A DNA stretch of 64,000 nucleotides, from positions 1 to 64,000 of the forward strand of contig NW_027018066.1 in assembly GCF_032854445.1 (NCBI RefSeq). The letters run 5' to 3'. A model generated the notes under the pieces. It was not told the origin of the DNA. It was given only the letters and a program-made list of their open reading frames with translations, and ran no database searches. Positions within the stretch are counted from its first letter, which is position 1. Each line of letters begins with the position of its first letter. Position numbers and translations under genes: made by a program. Positions 1 to 13,465 of this stretch are shown one piece after another. The DNA comes from Liolophura sinensis (Eukaryota > Mollusca > Polyplacophora > Chitonida > Chitonidae).

Positions 1-615
1 TTTGTGACGAGAAATCGAATGGTGCAATCCGCGTTGCTCTCCGACCAATACTTTTGGCTGTAGTGACAATTGAATGATCATTTATGTCATAATCACGTGC
101 ACAGCAACGGCTCTTACTCCATGGAAACCAGGGAAATTTGCAATTTTTCAACAGCTGCCGATGCCTGGCTCAATTCCGCGTCTTTTGGCACCTTATTCAT
201 GTGGGTCTGTGGTCAGTTGAACTTTTTACAGCAGACTGTATCAAGTACCTTGTGTTTTTTATGTACAAATGGTCTGGTTTTTCTACACGTAGATAAAGAC
301 ATTGAGATTGTCTTCGACTTAGAAGTAAGACAATTGCTGGGTGAGTTAAAAGGGCTTAGCCCAAAGATTTGACGTCTTCTGGGCTACCGAAGGGCACATA
401 ACTTATAGTCAAAAGTTGAATATAGTAATGACCAGTCGCGATTGTACAGAGTACAGTGTAGCCGATTTCAATTAACAAAAAGACCAGGTAAAAATGCAAA
501 AGTGGAAAAACTGTTCCAGTGCTGCTGGTAAGAGGCTAATCCGACGTATTTTGTGACGAGAAATCGAATGGTGCAAACCGCGTTTGCTCTCCAACCAATA
601 CTTTTGGCTGTAGCG
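1..615 (+). repeat. L block copied 7 monomers downstream (copy 1)
   Basis: This stretch matches 3851-4465 at an offset of 3,851 bp (7 monomers). Both carry GTGCAATCCGCG, CATTTATGTC, CACAGCAACGG and the distinctive middle TTCATGTGGGTCTGTGG followed by CAGTTGAAC. They differ by a few single-base indels (for example an extra A at about 3952 and an extra G at about 4187 in the second copy). The same middle recurs at anchor 14966. The match stops where copy 1 has GTAGCGACAATTC and copy 2 has GTAGTGACAATTA. Confidence 0.75.
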
Positions 616-3600
616 ACAATTCAATGATCATTGATGTCATAAATCACGTGCCCAGTAACGGCTCTTACTCCATGGAAACCAGGGATATTTGCAATTTTTT
701 AACAGCTGCCGATGCCTGGCGCAATTCCGCATCTTTTGGCACCTTATAAATATCGGTCAGTGTTAAGTTGTACTTTTTACAGCAGACTGTATCAAGTACC
801 TTGTGTTTTTTATGTACAAATGGTGTGATTTTTCTACACGTAGATAAAGATATTGAGATTGTCTTGCACTTAGAAGTAACACAATTGCTGGGTGAGTTAA
901 ATGGGCTTGGCCCAAAGATTTGTTAGTCTTCTGGGCTACCGAAGGGCACATAACTTATAGTCAAAAGTTGAATATAGTAATGACCAGTCGCGATTGTACA
1001 GAGTACAGTGTAGTCGATTTCAATTAACAAAAAGACCAGGCAAAAATACAAAAGTGGAAAAAATGTTCCACTGCTGCTGGTAAGAGGCTAATCCGACGTA
1101 TTTTGTGACGAGAAATCGAATGGTGCAAACCGCGTTGCTCTCCGACCAATACTTTTGGCTGTAGTGACAATTGAATGATCATTTATGTCATAATCACGTG
1201 CCCAGCAACGTCTCTTACTCCATGGAAACCAGGGAAATTTGCAATTTTTCAACAGCTTGCCGATGCCTGGCTCAATTCCGCATCTTTTGGCACCTTACTG
1301 AAGTGGGTCAGTGTTCAGTTGTACTTTTTACAGCAGACTGTATCAAGTACTTGTGTTTTTCATGTACAAATGGTGTGGTTTTTCTACACGTAGATAAAGA
1401 CATTGAGATTGTCTTCGACTTAGAAGTAAGGCAATTGCTGGGTGAGTTAAATGGGCTTAGCCCAAAGATTTCAGGTCTTCTGGGCTACCGAAGGGCACAT
1501 AACATATAGTCAAAAGTTGAATATAGTAATGACCAGTCGCGATGGTACATAATACAGTGTAGCCGATTTCAATTAACAAAAAGACCAGGCAAAAATGCAA
1601 AATTCGAAAAATTGTTCCAGTGCTGCTGACAAGAGGCTAATCCGACGTATTTTCTGACGAGAAATCGAATGGTGCAAACCGCGTTGCTCTCCGACCAATA
1701 CTTTGGCTGTAGCGACAATTCAATGATCATTGATGTCATAATCACGTGCCCAGTAACGGCTCTTACTCCATGGAAACCAGGGATATTTGCAATTTTTTAA
1801 CAGCTGCCGATGCCTGCCCAATTCCGCATCTTTTGGCACCTTATAAATGTGGGTCAGTGTTCAGTTGTACTTTTTACAGCAGACTGTATCAAGTACCTTG
1901 TGTTTTTTTATGTACAAATGGTGTGGTTTTTCTACACGTAGATAAAGACATTGAGATTGTCTTGGACTTAGAAGTAAGACAATTGCTGGGTGAGTTAAAT
2001 GGGCTTAGCCCAAAGATTTGTCGTCTTCTGGGCTACCGAAGGGCACATAATTTATAGTCAAAAGTTGAATATAGTAATGACCAGTCGCGATTGTACAGAG
2101 TACAGTGTAGCCGATTTCAATAAGAAAAAGACCAGGTAAAAATGCAAAAGTGGAAAAACTGTTCCAGTGCTGCTGGTAAGACGCTAATCCGACGTATTTT
2201 GTGACGACAAATCGAATGGTGCAAACCGCGTTGCTCTCCGACCAATACTTTTGGCTGTAGTGACAATTGAATGATCATTGATGTCATAATCACGTGCCCA
2301 GCAACGTCTCTTACTCCATGGAAACCAGGGGATATTTGCAATTTTTCAACAGCTGCCGATGCCTGGCTAAATTCCGCATCTTTTGGCACCTTACTAAGGT
2401 GGGTCAGTGTTAAGTTGTACTTTTTACAGCAGACTGTATCAAGTACCTTGTGTTCTTTATGTACAAATGGTGTGGTTTTTCTACACGTAGATAAAGACAT
2501 TGAGATTTGTCTTGCACTTAGAAGTAAGGCAATTGCTGGGTGAGTTAAATGGGCTTAGCCCAAAGATTTGTCGTCTTCTGGGCTACCGAAGGGCACATAA
2601 CTTATAGTCAAAAGTTGAATATAGTAATGACCAGTCGCGATTGTACAGAGTACAGTGTAGCCGATTTCAATTAACAAAAAGACCAGGCAAAAATGCAAAA
2701 GTGGAAAAAAATGTTCCAGTGCTGCTGGTAAGAGGCTAATCCGACGTATTTTGTGACGAGAAATCGAATGGTGCAAACCGGGTTGCTCTCCGACCAATAC
2801 TTTTGGCTGTAGCGACAATTGAATGATCATTGATGTCATAATCACGTGCCCAGCAACGGGCTCTTACTCCATGGAAACCAGGGATATTTGCAATTTTTTA
2901 ACAGCTGCCGATGCCTGGCCCAATTCCGCATCTTTTGGCACCTTATAAATGTGGGTCAGTGTTTAGTTGTACTTTTTACAGCAGACTGTATCAAGTACCT
3001 TGTGTTTTTTATGTACAAATGGTCTGGTTTTTCTACACGTAAATAAAGACATTGAGATTGTCTTGCACTTAGTAATAAGACAATTGCTGGGTGAGTTAAA
3101 TGGGCTTAGCCCAAAGATTTCAGGTCTTCTGGGCTACCGAAGGGCACATAACTTATAGTCAAAAGTTGAATATAGTAATGACAGTCGCGATTGTACAGAG
3201 TACAGTGTAGTCGATTTCAATTAACAAAAAGACCAGGCAAAAATGCAAAATTTGAAAAATTGTTCCAGTGCTGCTGACAAGAGGCTAATCCGACGTATTT
3301 TGTGACGAGAAATCGAATGGTGCAAACCGGGTTGCTCTCCGACCAATACTTTTGGCTGTAGCGACAATTGAATGATCATTGATGTCATAATCACGTGCCC
3401 AGCAACGGCTCTTACTCCATGGAAACCAGGGATATTTGCAATTTTTTTAACAGCTGCCGATGCCTGGCCCAATTCCGCATCTTTTGGCACCTTATAAATG
3501 TGGGTCAGTGTTCAGTTGTACTTTTTACAGCAGACTGTATCAAGTACCTTGTGTTTTTCACGTACAAATGGTCTGGTTTTTCTACACGTAAATAAAGACA

Positions 3601-3850
3601 TTGAGATTGTCTTGCACTTAGTAATAAGGACAATTGCTGGGTGAGTTAAATGGGCTTAGCCCAAAGATTTCAGGTCTTCTGGGCTACCGAAGGGCACATA
3701 ACTTATAGTCAAAAGTTGAATATAGTAATGACCAGTCGCGATTGTACAGAGTACAGTGTAACCGGTTTCAATTAACAAAAAGACCAGGCAAAAATGCAAA
3801 AAGTGGAAAAACTGTTCCAGTGCTACTAGTAAGAGGCTAATCCGACGTAT

Positions 3851-4465
3851 TTTGTGACGAGAAATCGAATGGTGCAATCCGCGTTGCTCTCCGACCAATA
3901 CTTTTGGCTGTAGTGACAATTGAATGATCATTTATGTCATAATCACGTGCACAAGCAACGGCTCTTACTCCATGGAAACCAGGGATATTTGCAATTTTTC
4001 AACAGCTGCCGATGCCTGGCTCAATTCCGCGTCTTTTGGCACCTTATTCATGTGGGTCTGTGGTCAGTTGAACTTTTTACAGCAGACTGTATCAAGTACC
4101 TTGTGTTTTTTATGTACAAATGGTCTGGTTTTTCTACACGTAGATAAAGACATTGAGATTGTCTTCGACTTAGAAGTAAGGACAATTGCTGGGTGAGTTA
4201 AAAGGCTTAGCCCAAAGATTTGACGTCTTCTGGGCTACCGAAGGGCACATAACTTATAGTCAAAAGTTGAATATAGTAATGACCAGTCGCGATTGTACAG
4301 AGTACAGTGTAGCCGATTTCAATTAACAAAAAGACAAGGTAAAAATGCAAAAGTGGAAAAACTGTTCAGTGCTGCTGGTAAGAGGCTAATCCGACGTATT
4401 TTGTGACGAGAAATCGAATGGTGCAAACCGCGTTGCTCTCCGACCAATACTTTTGGCTGTAGTGA
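3851..4465 (+). repeat. L block copied 7 monomers downstream (copy 2)
   Basis: This is the second copy of 1-615. Together with the preceding monomer (anchor 3417, with TTATAAATGTGG, AAATAAAG, TTAGTAATAAG and GCTACTAGTAAG markers) it also matches the pair of monomers anchored at 14416 and 14966, about 11.0 kb or 20 monomers downstream. The block has therefore been moved or copied at least twice in the left half. Confidence 0.7.
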
Positions 4466-4474
4466 CAATTAAAT

Positions 4475-5405
4475 GATCATTGATGTCATAATCACGTGCC
4501 CAGCAACGTCTCTTACTCCATGGAAACCAGGGAAATTTGCAATTTTTCAACAGCTGCCGATGCCTGGCTCAATCTGCATCTTTTGGCACCTTACTGAAGT
4601 GGGTCAGTGTTCAGTTGTACTTTTTACAGCAGACTGTATCAAGTACCTTGTGTTTTTCACGTACAAATGGTGTGGTTTTTCTACACGTAGATAAAGGACA
4701 TTGAGATTGTCTTGCACTTAGAAGTAAGGCAATTGCTGGGTGAGTTAAATGGGCTTGGCCCAAAGATTTGTCGTCTTCTGGGCTACCGAAGGGCACATAA
4801 CTTATAGTCAAAAGTTGAATATAGTAATGACCAGTCGCGATTGTACAGAGTACAGTGTAGCCGATTTTAATTAACAAAAAGACCAGGTAAAAATGCAAAA
4901 GTGGAAAAACTGTTCCAGTGCTGCTGGTAAGGGGCTAATCCGACGTATTTTGTGACGAGAAATCGAATGGTGCAAACCGCGTTGCTCTCCGACCAATACT
5001 TTTGGCTGTAGCGACAATTCAATGATCATTGATGTCATAATCACGTGCCCAGTAACGGCTCTTACTCCATGGAAACCAGGGATATTTGCAATTTTTTAAC
5101 AGCTGCGATGCCTGGCCCAATTCCGCATCTTTTGGCACCTTAAAATATCGGTCAGTGTTAAGTTGTACTTTTTACAGCAGACTGTATCAAGTACCTTGTG
5201 TTTTTTATGTACAAATGGTGTGATTTTTCTACACGTAGATAAAGATATTGAGATTGTCTTGCACTTAGAAGTAACACAATTGCTGGGTGAGTTAAATGGG
5301 CTTGGCCCAAAGATTTGTAGTCTTCTGGGCTACCGAAGGGCACATAACTTATAGTCAAAAGTTGAATATAGTAATGACCAGTCGCGATTGTACAGAGTAC
5401 AGTGT
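4475..5405 (+). repeat. L two-monomer block, 7-monomer offset (copy 1)
   Basis: This stretch matches 8326-9257 at 3,851 bp. It holds a GCAACGTCTC / TTTTTCACGTAC monomer (anchor 4518) followed by an AATATCGGTCAG / GGTGTGATTTTTC monomer (anchor 5067). Copies differ mainly by single-base indels, such as the missing C in GCTGCGATG at about 5106 and the extra A in CAGCAAACG at about 8356. A short distance upstream the two copies diverge. Confidence 0.75.
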
Positions 5406-7965
5406 AGCCGATTTCAATTAACAAAAAGACCAGGTAAAAATGCAAAAGTGGGAAAAACTGTTCCAGTGCTGCTGGTAAGACGCTAATCCGACGTATTTTG
5501 TGACGACAAATCGAATGGTGCAAACCGCGTTGCTCTCCGACCAATACTTTTGGCTGTAGTGACAATTGAATGATTATTGATGTCATAATCACGTGCCCAG
5601 CAACGTCTCTTACTCCATGGAAACCAGGGGAAATTTGCAATTTTTCAACAGCTGCGATGCCTGGCCCAATTCCGCATCTTTTGGCACCTTACTGAAGTGG
5701 GTCAGTGTTCAGTTGTACTTTTTACAGCAGACTGTATCAAGTACCTTGTGTTCTTTATGTACAAATGGTGTGGTTTTTCTACACGTAGATAAAGACATTG
5801 AGATTGTCTTGCACTTAGAAGTAAGGCAATTGCTGGGTGAGTTAAATGGGCTTAGCCCAAAGATTTGTCGTCTTTTGGGCTACCGAAGGGGCACATAACT
5901 TATAGTCAAAAGTTGAATATAGTAATGACCAGTCGCGATTGTACAGAGTACAGTGTAGCCGGTTTCAATTAACAAAAAGACCAGGCAAAAATGCAAAAGT
6001 GGAAAAAATGTTCCAGTGCTGCTGGTAAGAGGCTAATCCGACGTATTTTGTGACGAGAAATCGAATGGTGCAAACCGGGTTGCTCTCCGACAATACTTTT
6101 GGCTGTAGTGACAATTGAATGATCATTGATGTCATAATCACGTGCCCAGCAACGGCTCTTACTCCATGGAAACCAGGGATATTTGCAATTTTTTAACAGC
6201 TGCCGATGCCTGGCCCAATTCCGCATCTTTTGGCACCTTATAAATGTGGGTCAGTGTTTAGTTGTACTTTTTACAGCAGACTGTATCAAGTACCTTGTGT
6301 TTTTTATGTACAAATGGTCTGGTTTTTCTACACGTAAATAAAGACATTGAGATTGTCTTGCACTTAGTAATAAGACAATTGCTGGGTGAGTTAAATGGGC
6401 TTAGCCCAAAGGTTTCAGGTCCTTCTGGGCTACCGAAGGGCACATAACTTATAGTCAAAAGTTGAATATAGTAATGACCAGTCGCGGATTGTACAGAGTA
6501 CAGTGTAGCCGGTTTCAATTAACAAAAAGACCAGGCAAAAATGCAAAAGTGGAAAAACTGTTCCAGTGCTTACTAGTAAGAGGCTAATCCGACGTATTAT
6601 GTGACGAGAAATCGAATGGTGCAATCCGTGTTGCTCTCCGACCAATACTTTTGGCTGTAGTGACAATTGAATGATCATTTATGTCATAATCACGTGCACA
6701 GCAACGGCTCTTACTCCATGGAAACCAGGGAAATTTGCAATTTTTCAACAGCTGCCGATGCCTGGCTCAATTCCGCGTCTTTTGGCACCTTACTGAAGTG
6801 GGTCAGTGTTCAGTTGTACTTTTTACAGGCAGACTGTATCAAGTACCTTGTGTTTTTTATGTACAAAATGGTGTGGTTTTTCTACACGTAGATAAAGACA
6901 TTGAGATTGTCTTGGACTCAGAAGTAACACAATTGCTGGGTGAGTTAAATGGGCCTTAGCCCAAAGATTTGACGTCTTCTGGGCTACCGAAGGGCACATA
7001 ACTTATAGTCAAAAGTTGAATATAGTAATGACCAGTCGCGATTGTACAGAGTACAGTGTAGCCGATTTCAATTAACAAAAAGACCAGGTAAAAATGCAAA
7101 AGTGGAAAAACTGTTCCAGTGCTGCTGGTAAGACGCTAATCCGACGTATTTTGTGACGAGAAATCGAATGGTGCAAACCGCGTTGCTCTCCGACCAATAC
7201 TTTTGGCTGTAGTGACAATTGAATGATCATTGATGTCATAATCACGTGCCCAGCAACGGCTCTTACTCCATGGAAACCAGGGATATTTGCAATTTTTTAA
7301 CAGCTGCCGATGCCTGGCCCAATTCCGCATCTTTTGGCACCTTATAAATGTGGGTCAGTGTTTAGTTGTACTTTTACAGCAGACTGTATCAAAGTACCTT
7401 GTCGTTTTTTATGTACAAATGGTGTGGTTTTTCTACACGTAAATAAAGACATTGAGATTGTCTTGCACTTAGTAATAAGACAATTGCTGGGTGAGTTAAA
7501 TGGGCTTAGCCCAAAGGTTTCAGGTCTTCTGGGCTACCGAAGGGCACATAACTTATAGTCAAAAGTTGAATATAGTAATGACCAGTCGCGATTTTACAGA
7601 GTACAGTGTAGACGGTTTCAATTAACAAAAAGACCAGGCAAAAATGCAAAAGTGGAAAAACTGTTCCAGTGCTACTAGTAAAAGGCTAATCCGACGTATT
7701 TTGTGACGAGAAATCGAATGGTGCAATCCGTGTTGCTCTCCGACCAACACTTTTGGCTGTAGTGACAATTGAATGATCATTTATGTCATAATCACGTGCA
7801 CAGCAACGGCTCTTACTCCATGGAAACCAGGGAAATTTCAATTTTTCAACAGCTGCCGATGCCTGGCTCAATTCCGCGTCTTTTTGGCACCTTACTGAAG
7901 TGGGTCAGTGTTCAGTTGTACTTTTTACAGCAGACTGTATCAAGTACCTTGTGTTTTTTATGTAC
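5355..7965 (+). repeat. L 2.6-kb block, 10-monomer (5.5-kb) offset (copy 1)
   Basis: Anchors 5615, 6164, 6716, 7268 and 7818 pair with 11115, 11665, 12215, 12764 and 13315 at offsets of 5496-5501 bp. Reading both copies from 5641 to about 6680 against 11141 to about 12180, I find no base substitution but numerous single-base indels. Shared rare markers include GATTATTGATG (5571/11071), GTCTTTTGGGC, GTATTATGTGACG (6595/12094), GATTTTACAGAG (7591/13087) and CCAACACTTTTGG (7743/13240). Indels here include GTGGGA at 5450, CAGGGGA at 5628, GGGGCAC at 5889, GCGGATT at 6486 and CAGGCAG at 6828. Confidence 0.85.
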
Positions 7966-8325
7966 AAATGGTGTGGTTTTTCTACACGTAGATAAAGACA
8001 TTCAGATTGTCTTCGACTTAGAAGTAAGGCAATTGCTGGGTGACTTAAATGGGCTTAGCCCAAAGATTTCAGGTCTTCTGGGCTACCGAAGGGCACATAA
8101 CATATATTCAAAAGTTGAATATAGTAATGACCAGGTCGCGATGGTACATAGTACAGTGTAGCCGATTTCAATAACAAAAAGACCAGGCAAAAATGAAAAA
8201 TTCGAAAAATTGTTCCAGTGCTGCTGACAAGAGGCTAATCCGACGTATTTTGTGACGAGAAATCGAATGGTGCAAACCGCGTTGCTCCTCCGACCAATAC
8301 TTTTGGCTGTAGCGACAATTCAATG

Positions 8326-9257
8326 ATCATTGATGTCATAATCACGTGCCCAGCAAACGTCTCTTACTCCATGGAAACCAGGGAAATTTGCAATTTTTCA
8401 ACAGCTGCCGATGCCTGGCTCAATTCTGCATCTTTTGGCACCTTACTGAAGTGGGTCAGTGTTCAGTTGTACTTTTTACAGCAGACTGTATCAAGTACCT
8501 TGTGTTTTTCACGTACAAATGGTGTGGTTTTTCTACACGTAGATAAAGACATTGAGATTGTCTTGCACTTAGAAGTAAGGCAATTGCTGGGTGAGTTTAA
8601 ATGGGCTTGGCCCAAAGATTTGTCGTCTTCTGGGCTACCGAAGGGCACATAACTTATAGTCAAAAGTTGAATATAGTAATGACCAGTCGCGATTGTACAG
8701 AGTACAGTGTAGCCGATTTTAATTAACAAAAAGACCAGGTAAAATGCAAAAGTGGAAAAACTGTTCCAGTGCTGCTGGTAAGGGGCTAATCCGACGTATT
8801 TTGTGACGAGAAATCGAATGGTGCAAACCGCGTTGCTCTCCGACCAATACTTTTGGCTGTAGCGACAATTCAATGATCATTGATGTCATAATCACGTGCC
8901 CAGTAACGGCTCTTACTCCATGGAAACCAGGGATATTTGCAATTTTTTAACAGCTGCCGATGCCTGGCCCAATTTCGCATCTTTTGGCACCTTATAAATA
9001 TCGGTCTGTGTTAAGTTGTACTTTTTACAGCAGACTGTATCAAGTACCTTGTGTTTTTTTATGTACAAATGGTGTGATTTTTCTACACGTAGATAAAGAT
9101 ATTGAGATTGTCTTGCACTTAGAAGTAACACAATTGCTGGGTGAGTTAAATGGGCTTGGCCCAAAGATTTGTAGTCTTCTGGGCTACCGAAGGGCACATA
9201 CCTTATAGTCAAAAGTTGAATATAGTAATGACCAGTCGCGATTGTACAGAGTACAGT
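8326..9257 (+). repeat. L two-monomer block, 7-monomer offset (copy 2)
   Basis: This is the second copy of 4475-5405 (anchors 8369 and 8918). The homology ends near 9257, where this copy reads GTAGTCGATTTC and the first reads GTAGCCGATTTC. A related AATATCGG monomer also occurs at 670 and as two adjacent copies anchored at 19362 and 19912. Confidence 0.75.
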
Positions 9258-10861
9258 GTAGTCGATTTCAATTAACAAAAAGACCAGGCAAAAATACAAA
9301 AGTGGAAAAAATGTTCCACTGCTGCTGGTAAGAGGCTAATCCGACGTATTTTGTGACGAGAAATCGAATGGTGCAAACCGCGTTGCTCTCCGACCAATAC
9401 TTTTGGCTGTAGTGACAATTGAAAGATCATTGATGTCATAATCACGTGCCCAGCAACGTCTCTTACTCCATGGAAACCAGGGAAATTTGCAATTTTTCAA
9501 CAGCTGCCGATGCCTGGCTCAATTCCGCATCTTTTGGCACCTTACTAAAGTGGGTCAGTGTTCAGTTGTACTTTTTACAGCAGGACTGTATCAAGTACCT
9601 TGTGTTTTTCATGTACAAATGGTGTGGTTTTTCTACACGTAGATAAAGACATTGAGATTGTCTTCGACTTAGAAGTAAGGCAATTGCTGGGTGACTTAAA
9701 TGGGCTTAGCCCAAAGATTTCAGGTCTTCTGGGCTACCGAAGGGCACATAACATATATTCAAAAGTTGAATATAGTAATGACCAGTCGCGATGGTACATA
9801 GTACAGTGTAGCCGATTTCAATTAACAAAAAGACCAGGCAAAAATGCAAAATTCGAAAAATTGTTCCAGTGCTGCTGACAAGAGGCTAATCGACGTATTT
9901 TGTGACGAGAAATCGAATGGTGCAAACCGCGTTGCTCTCCGACCAATACTTTTGGCTGTAGCGACAATTCAATGATCATTGATGTCATAATCACGTGTCC
10001 AGTAACGGCTCTTACTCCATGGAAACCAGGGATATTTGCAATTTTTTAACAGCTGCCGATGCCTGGCCTTATTCCGCATCTTTTGGCACCTTATAAATGT
10101 GGGTCAGTGTTAAGTTGTACTTTTTACAGCAGACTGTATCAAGTACCTTGCGTTTTTTATGTACAAATGGTCTGGTTTTTCTACACGTAGATAAAGACAT
10201 TGAGATTGTCTTGGACTTAGAAGTAAGACAATTGCTGGGTGAGTTAAATGGGCTTAGCCCAAAGATTTGACGTCTTCTGGGCTACCGAAGGGCACATAAC
10301 TTATAGTCAAAAGTTGAATATAGTAATGACCAGTCGCGATTGTACAGAGTACAGTGTAGCCGATTTTAATTAACAAAAAGACCAGGTAAAAATGCAAAAG
10401 TGGAAAAACTGTTCCAGTGCTGCTGGTAAGAGGCTAATCCGACGTATTTTGTGACGAGAAATCGAATGGTGCAAACCGCGTTGCTCTCCGACCAATACTT
10501 TTGGCTGTAGTGACAATTCAATGATCATTGATGTCATAATCACGTGCCCAGCAACGTCTCTTACTCCATGGAAACCAGGGAAATTTGCAATTTTTCAACA
10601 GCTGCCGATGCCTGGCTCAATTCTGCATCTTTTGGCACCTTACTGAAGTGGGTCAGTGTTCAGTTGTACTTTTTACAGCAGACTGTATCAAGTACCTTGT
10701 GTTTTTCACGTACAAATGGTGTGGTTTTTCTACACGTAGATAAAGACATTGAGATTGTCTTGCACTTAGAAGTAAGGCAATTGCTGGGTGAGTTAAATGG
10801 GCTTAGCCCAAAGATTTCAGGTCTTCTGGGCTACCGAAGGGCACATAACATATATTCAAAA
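9258..10861 (+). repeat. L monomers between HOR blocks
   Basis: Three monomers (anchors 9468, 10017 and 10566) lie between the two 10-monomer-offset copies and have no close copy at the 5.5-kb offset. The 9468 monomer ends with CATATATTCAAAAG and GATGGTACATAGTAC, which is also seen in the monomers anchored at 7818, 14966 and 20461. No gene or other element is visible; all sequence is accounted for as satellite. Confidence 0.85.
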
Positions 10862-13465
10862 GTTGAATATAGTAATGACCAGTCGCGATTGTACAGAGTA
10901 CAGTGTAGCCGATTTCAATTAACAAAAAGACCAGGTAAAAATGCAAAAGTGGAAAAACTGTTCCAGTGCTGCTGGTAAGACGCTAATCCGACGTATTTTG
11001 TGACGACAAATCGAATGGTGCAAACCGCGTTGCTCTCCGACCAATACTTTTGGCTGTAGTGACAATTGAATGATTATTGATGTCATAATCACGTGCCCAG
11101 CAACGTCTCTTACTCCATGGAAACCAGGGAAATTTGCAATTTTTCAACAGCTGCCGATGCCTGGCCCAATTCCGCATCTTTTGGCACCTTACTGAAGTGG
11201 GTCAGTGTTCAGTTGTACTTTTTACAGCAGACTGTATCAAGTACCTTGTGTTCTTTATGTACAAATGGTGTGGTTTTTTCTACACGTAGATAAAGACATT
11301 GAGATTGTCTTGCACTTAGAAGTAAGGCAATTGCTGGGTGAGTTAAATGGGCTTAGCCCAAAGATTTGTCGTCTTTTGGGCTACCGAAGGGCACATAACT
11401 TATAGTCAAAAGTTGAATATAGTAATGACCAGTCGCGATTGTACAGAGTACAGTGTAGCCGGTTTCAATTAACAAAAAGACCAGGCAAAAATGCAAAAGT
11501 GGAAAAAATGTTCCAGTGCTGCTGGTAAGAGGCTAATCCGACGTATTTTGTGACGAGAAATCGAATGGTGCAAACCGGGTTGCTCTCCGACCAATACTTT
11601 TGGCTGTAGTGACAATTGAATGATCATTGATGTCATAATCACGTGCCCAGCAACGGCTCTTACTCCATGGAAACCAGGGATATTTGCAATTTTTTAACAG
11701 CTGCCGATGCCTGGCCCCAATTCCGCATCTTTTGGCACCTTATAAATGTGGGTCAGTGTTTAGTTGTACTTTTTACAGCAGACTGTATCAAGTACCTTGT
11801 GTTTTTTATGTACAAATGGTCTGTTTTTCTACACGTAAATAAAGACATTGAGATTGTCTTGCACTTAGTAATAAGGACAATTGCTGGGTGAGTTAAATGG
11901 GCTTAGCCCAAAGGTTTCAGGTCTTCTGGGCTACCGAAGGGCACATAACTTATAGTCAAAAGTTGAATATAGTAATGACCAGTCGCGATTGTACAGAGTA
12001 CAGTGTAGCCGGTTTCAATTAACAAAAAGACCAGGCAAAAATGCAAAAGTGGAAAAACTGTTCCAGTGCTACTAGTAAGAGGCTAATCCGACGTATTATG
12101 TGACGAGAAATCGAATGGTGCAATCCGTGTTGCTCTCCGACCAATACTTTTGGCTGTAGTGACAATTGAATGATCATTTATGTCATAATCACGTGCACAG
12201 CAACGGCTCTTACTCCATGGAAACCAGGGAAATTTGCAATTTTTCACAGCTGCCGATGCCTGGCTCAATTCCGCGTCTTTTGGCACCTTACTGAAGTGGG
12301 TCAGTGTTCAGTTGTACTTTTTACAGCAGACTGTATCAAGTACCTTGTGTTTTTTATGTACAAATGGTGTGGTTTTTCTACACGTAGATAAAGACATTGA
12401 GATTGTCTTGGACTCAGAAGTAACACAATTGCTGGGTGAGTTAAATGGGCTTAGCCCAAAGATTTGACGTCTTCTGGGCTACCGAAGGGCACATAACTTA
12501 TAGTCAAAAGTTGAATATAGTAATGACCAGTCGCGATTGTACAGAGTACAGTGTAGCCGATTTCAATTAACAAAAAGACCAGGTAAAAATGCAAAAGTGG
12601 AAAAACTGTTCCAGTGCTGCTGGTAAGACGCTAATCCGACGTATTTTGTGACGAGAAATCGAATGGTGCAAACCGCGTTGCTCTCCGACCAATACTTTTG
12701 GCTGTAGTGACAATTGAATGATCATTGATGTCATAATCACGTGCCCAGCAACGGCTCTTACTCCCATGGAACCAGGGATATTTGCAATTTTTTAACAGCT
12801 GCCGATGCCTGGCCCAATTCCGCATCTTTTGGCACCTTATAAATGTGGGTCAGTGTTTAGTTGTACTTTTTACAGCAGACTGTATCAAGTACCTTGTGTT
12901 TTTTATGTACAAATGGTGTGGTTTTTTCTACACGTAAATAAAGACATTGAGATTGTCTTGCACTTAGTAATAAGACAATTGCTGGGTGAGTTAAATGGGC
13001 TTAGCCCAAAGGTTTCAGGTCTTCTGGGCTACCCGAAGGGCACATAACTTATAGTCAAAAGTTGAATATAGTAATGACCAGTCGCGATTTTACAGAGTAC
13101 AGTGTAGACGGTTTCAATTAACAAAAAGACCAGGCAAAAATGCAAAAGTGGGAAAAACTGTTCCAGTGCTACTAGTAAAAGGCTAATCCGACGTATTTTG
13201 TGACGAGAAATCGAATGGTGCAATCCGTGTTGCTCTCCGACCAACACTTTTGGCTGTAGTGACAATTGAATGATCATTTATGTCATAATCACGTGCACAG
13301 CAACGGCTCTTACTCCATGGAAACCAGGGAAATTTGCAATTTTTCAACAGCTGCCGATGCCTGGCTCAATTCCGCGTCTTTTGGCACCTTACTGAAGTGG
13401 GTCAGTGTTCAGTTGTACTTTTTACAGCAGACTGTATCAAGTACCTTGTGTTTTTTATGTACAAA
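10862..13465 (+). repeat. L 2.6-kb block, 10-monomer (5.5-kb) offset (copy 2)
   Basis: This is the second copy of 5355-7965. It has fewer indels than copy 1, and they are at different places: GGTTTTTTC near 11276, GGCCCCAA near 11716, a missing G near 11821, AAGGACAA near 11875, TTTTCACAG near 12245, CTCCCATGGAACC near 12763 and ACCCGAAG near 13032. Upstream the copies diverge at the CAGGTC/TGTAGTC segment. Downstream they diverge at the GGTGTGG/GGTCTGG position and in CTTCGACTTAG versus CTTGGACTTAG. Confidence 0.85.

Noticed and set aside
5158-5640. Reverse-strand open frame of 160 codons spanning about one monomer
   Set aside because: It begins at TTG, reads across a monomer junction and exists only because of local indels. 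Equivalent copies are interrupted. It is chance openness of a repeated unit.
10544-10978. Forward open frame of 144 codons; similar frames of 60-112 codons occur in most monomers
   Set aside because: It starts at GTG (inside CACGTGCCC) and lies wholly within the satellite. The same frame is broken by stops or one-base indels in neighbouring copies, and monomer lengths of 549, 550 and 551 bp shift the frame freely. No recognisable domain.
11735-11850. TATAAAT followed by AATAAA in some L monomers, as a promoter and poly(A) signal
   Set aside because: Both are short AT-rich variants (TTATAAATGTGG, CGTAAATAAAG) present only in certain monomer types and broken by single substitutions in the others; no transcript structure is suggested.
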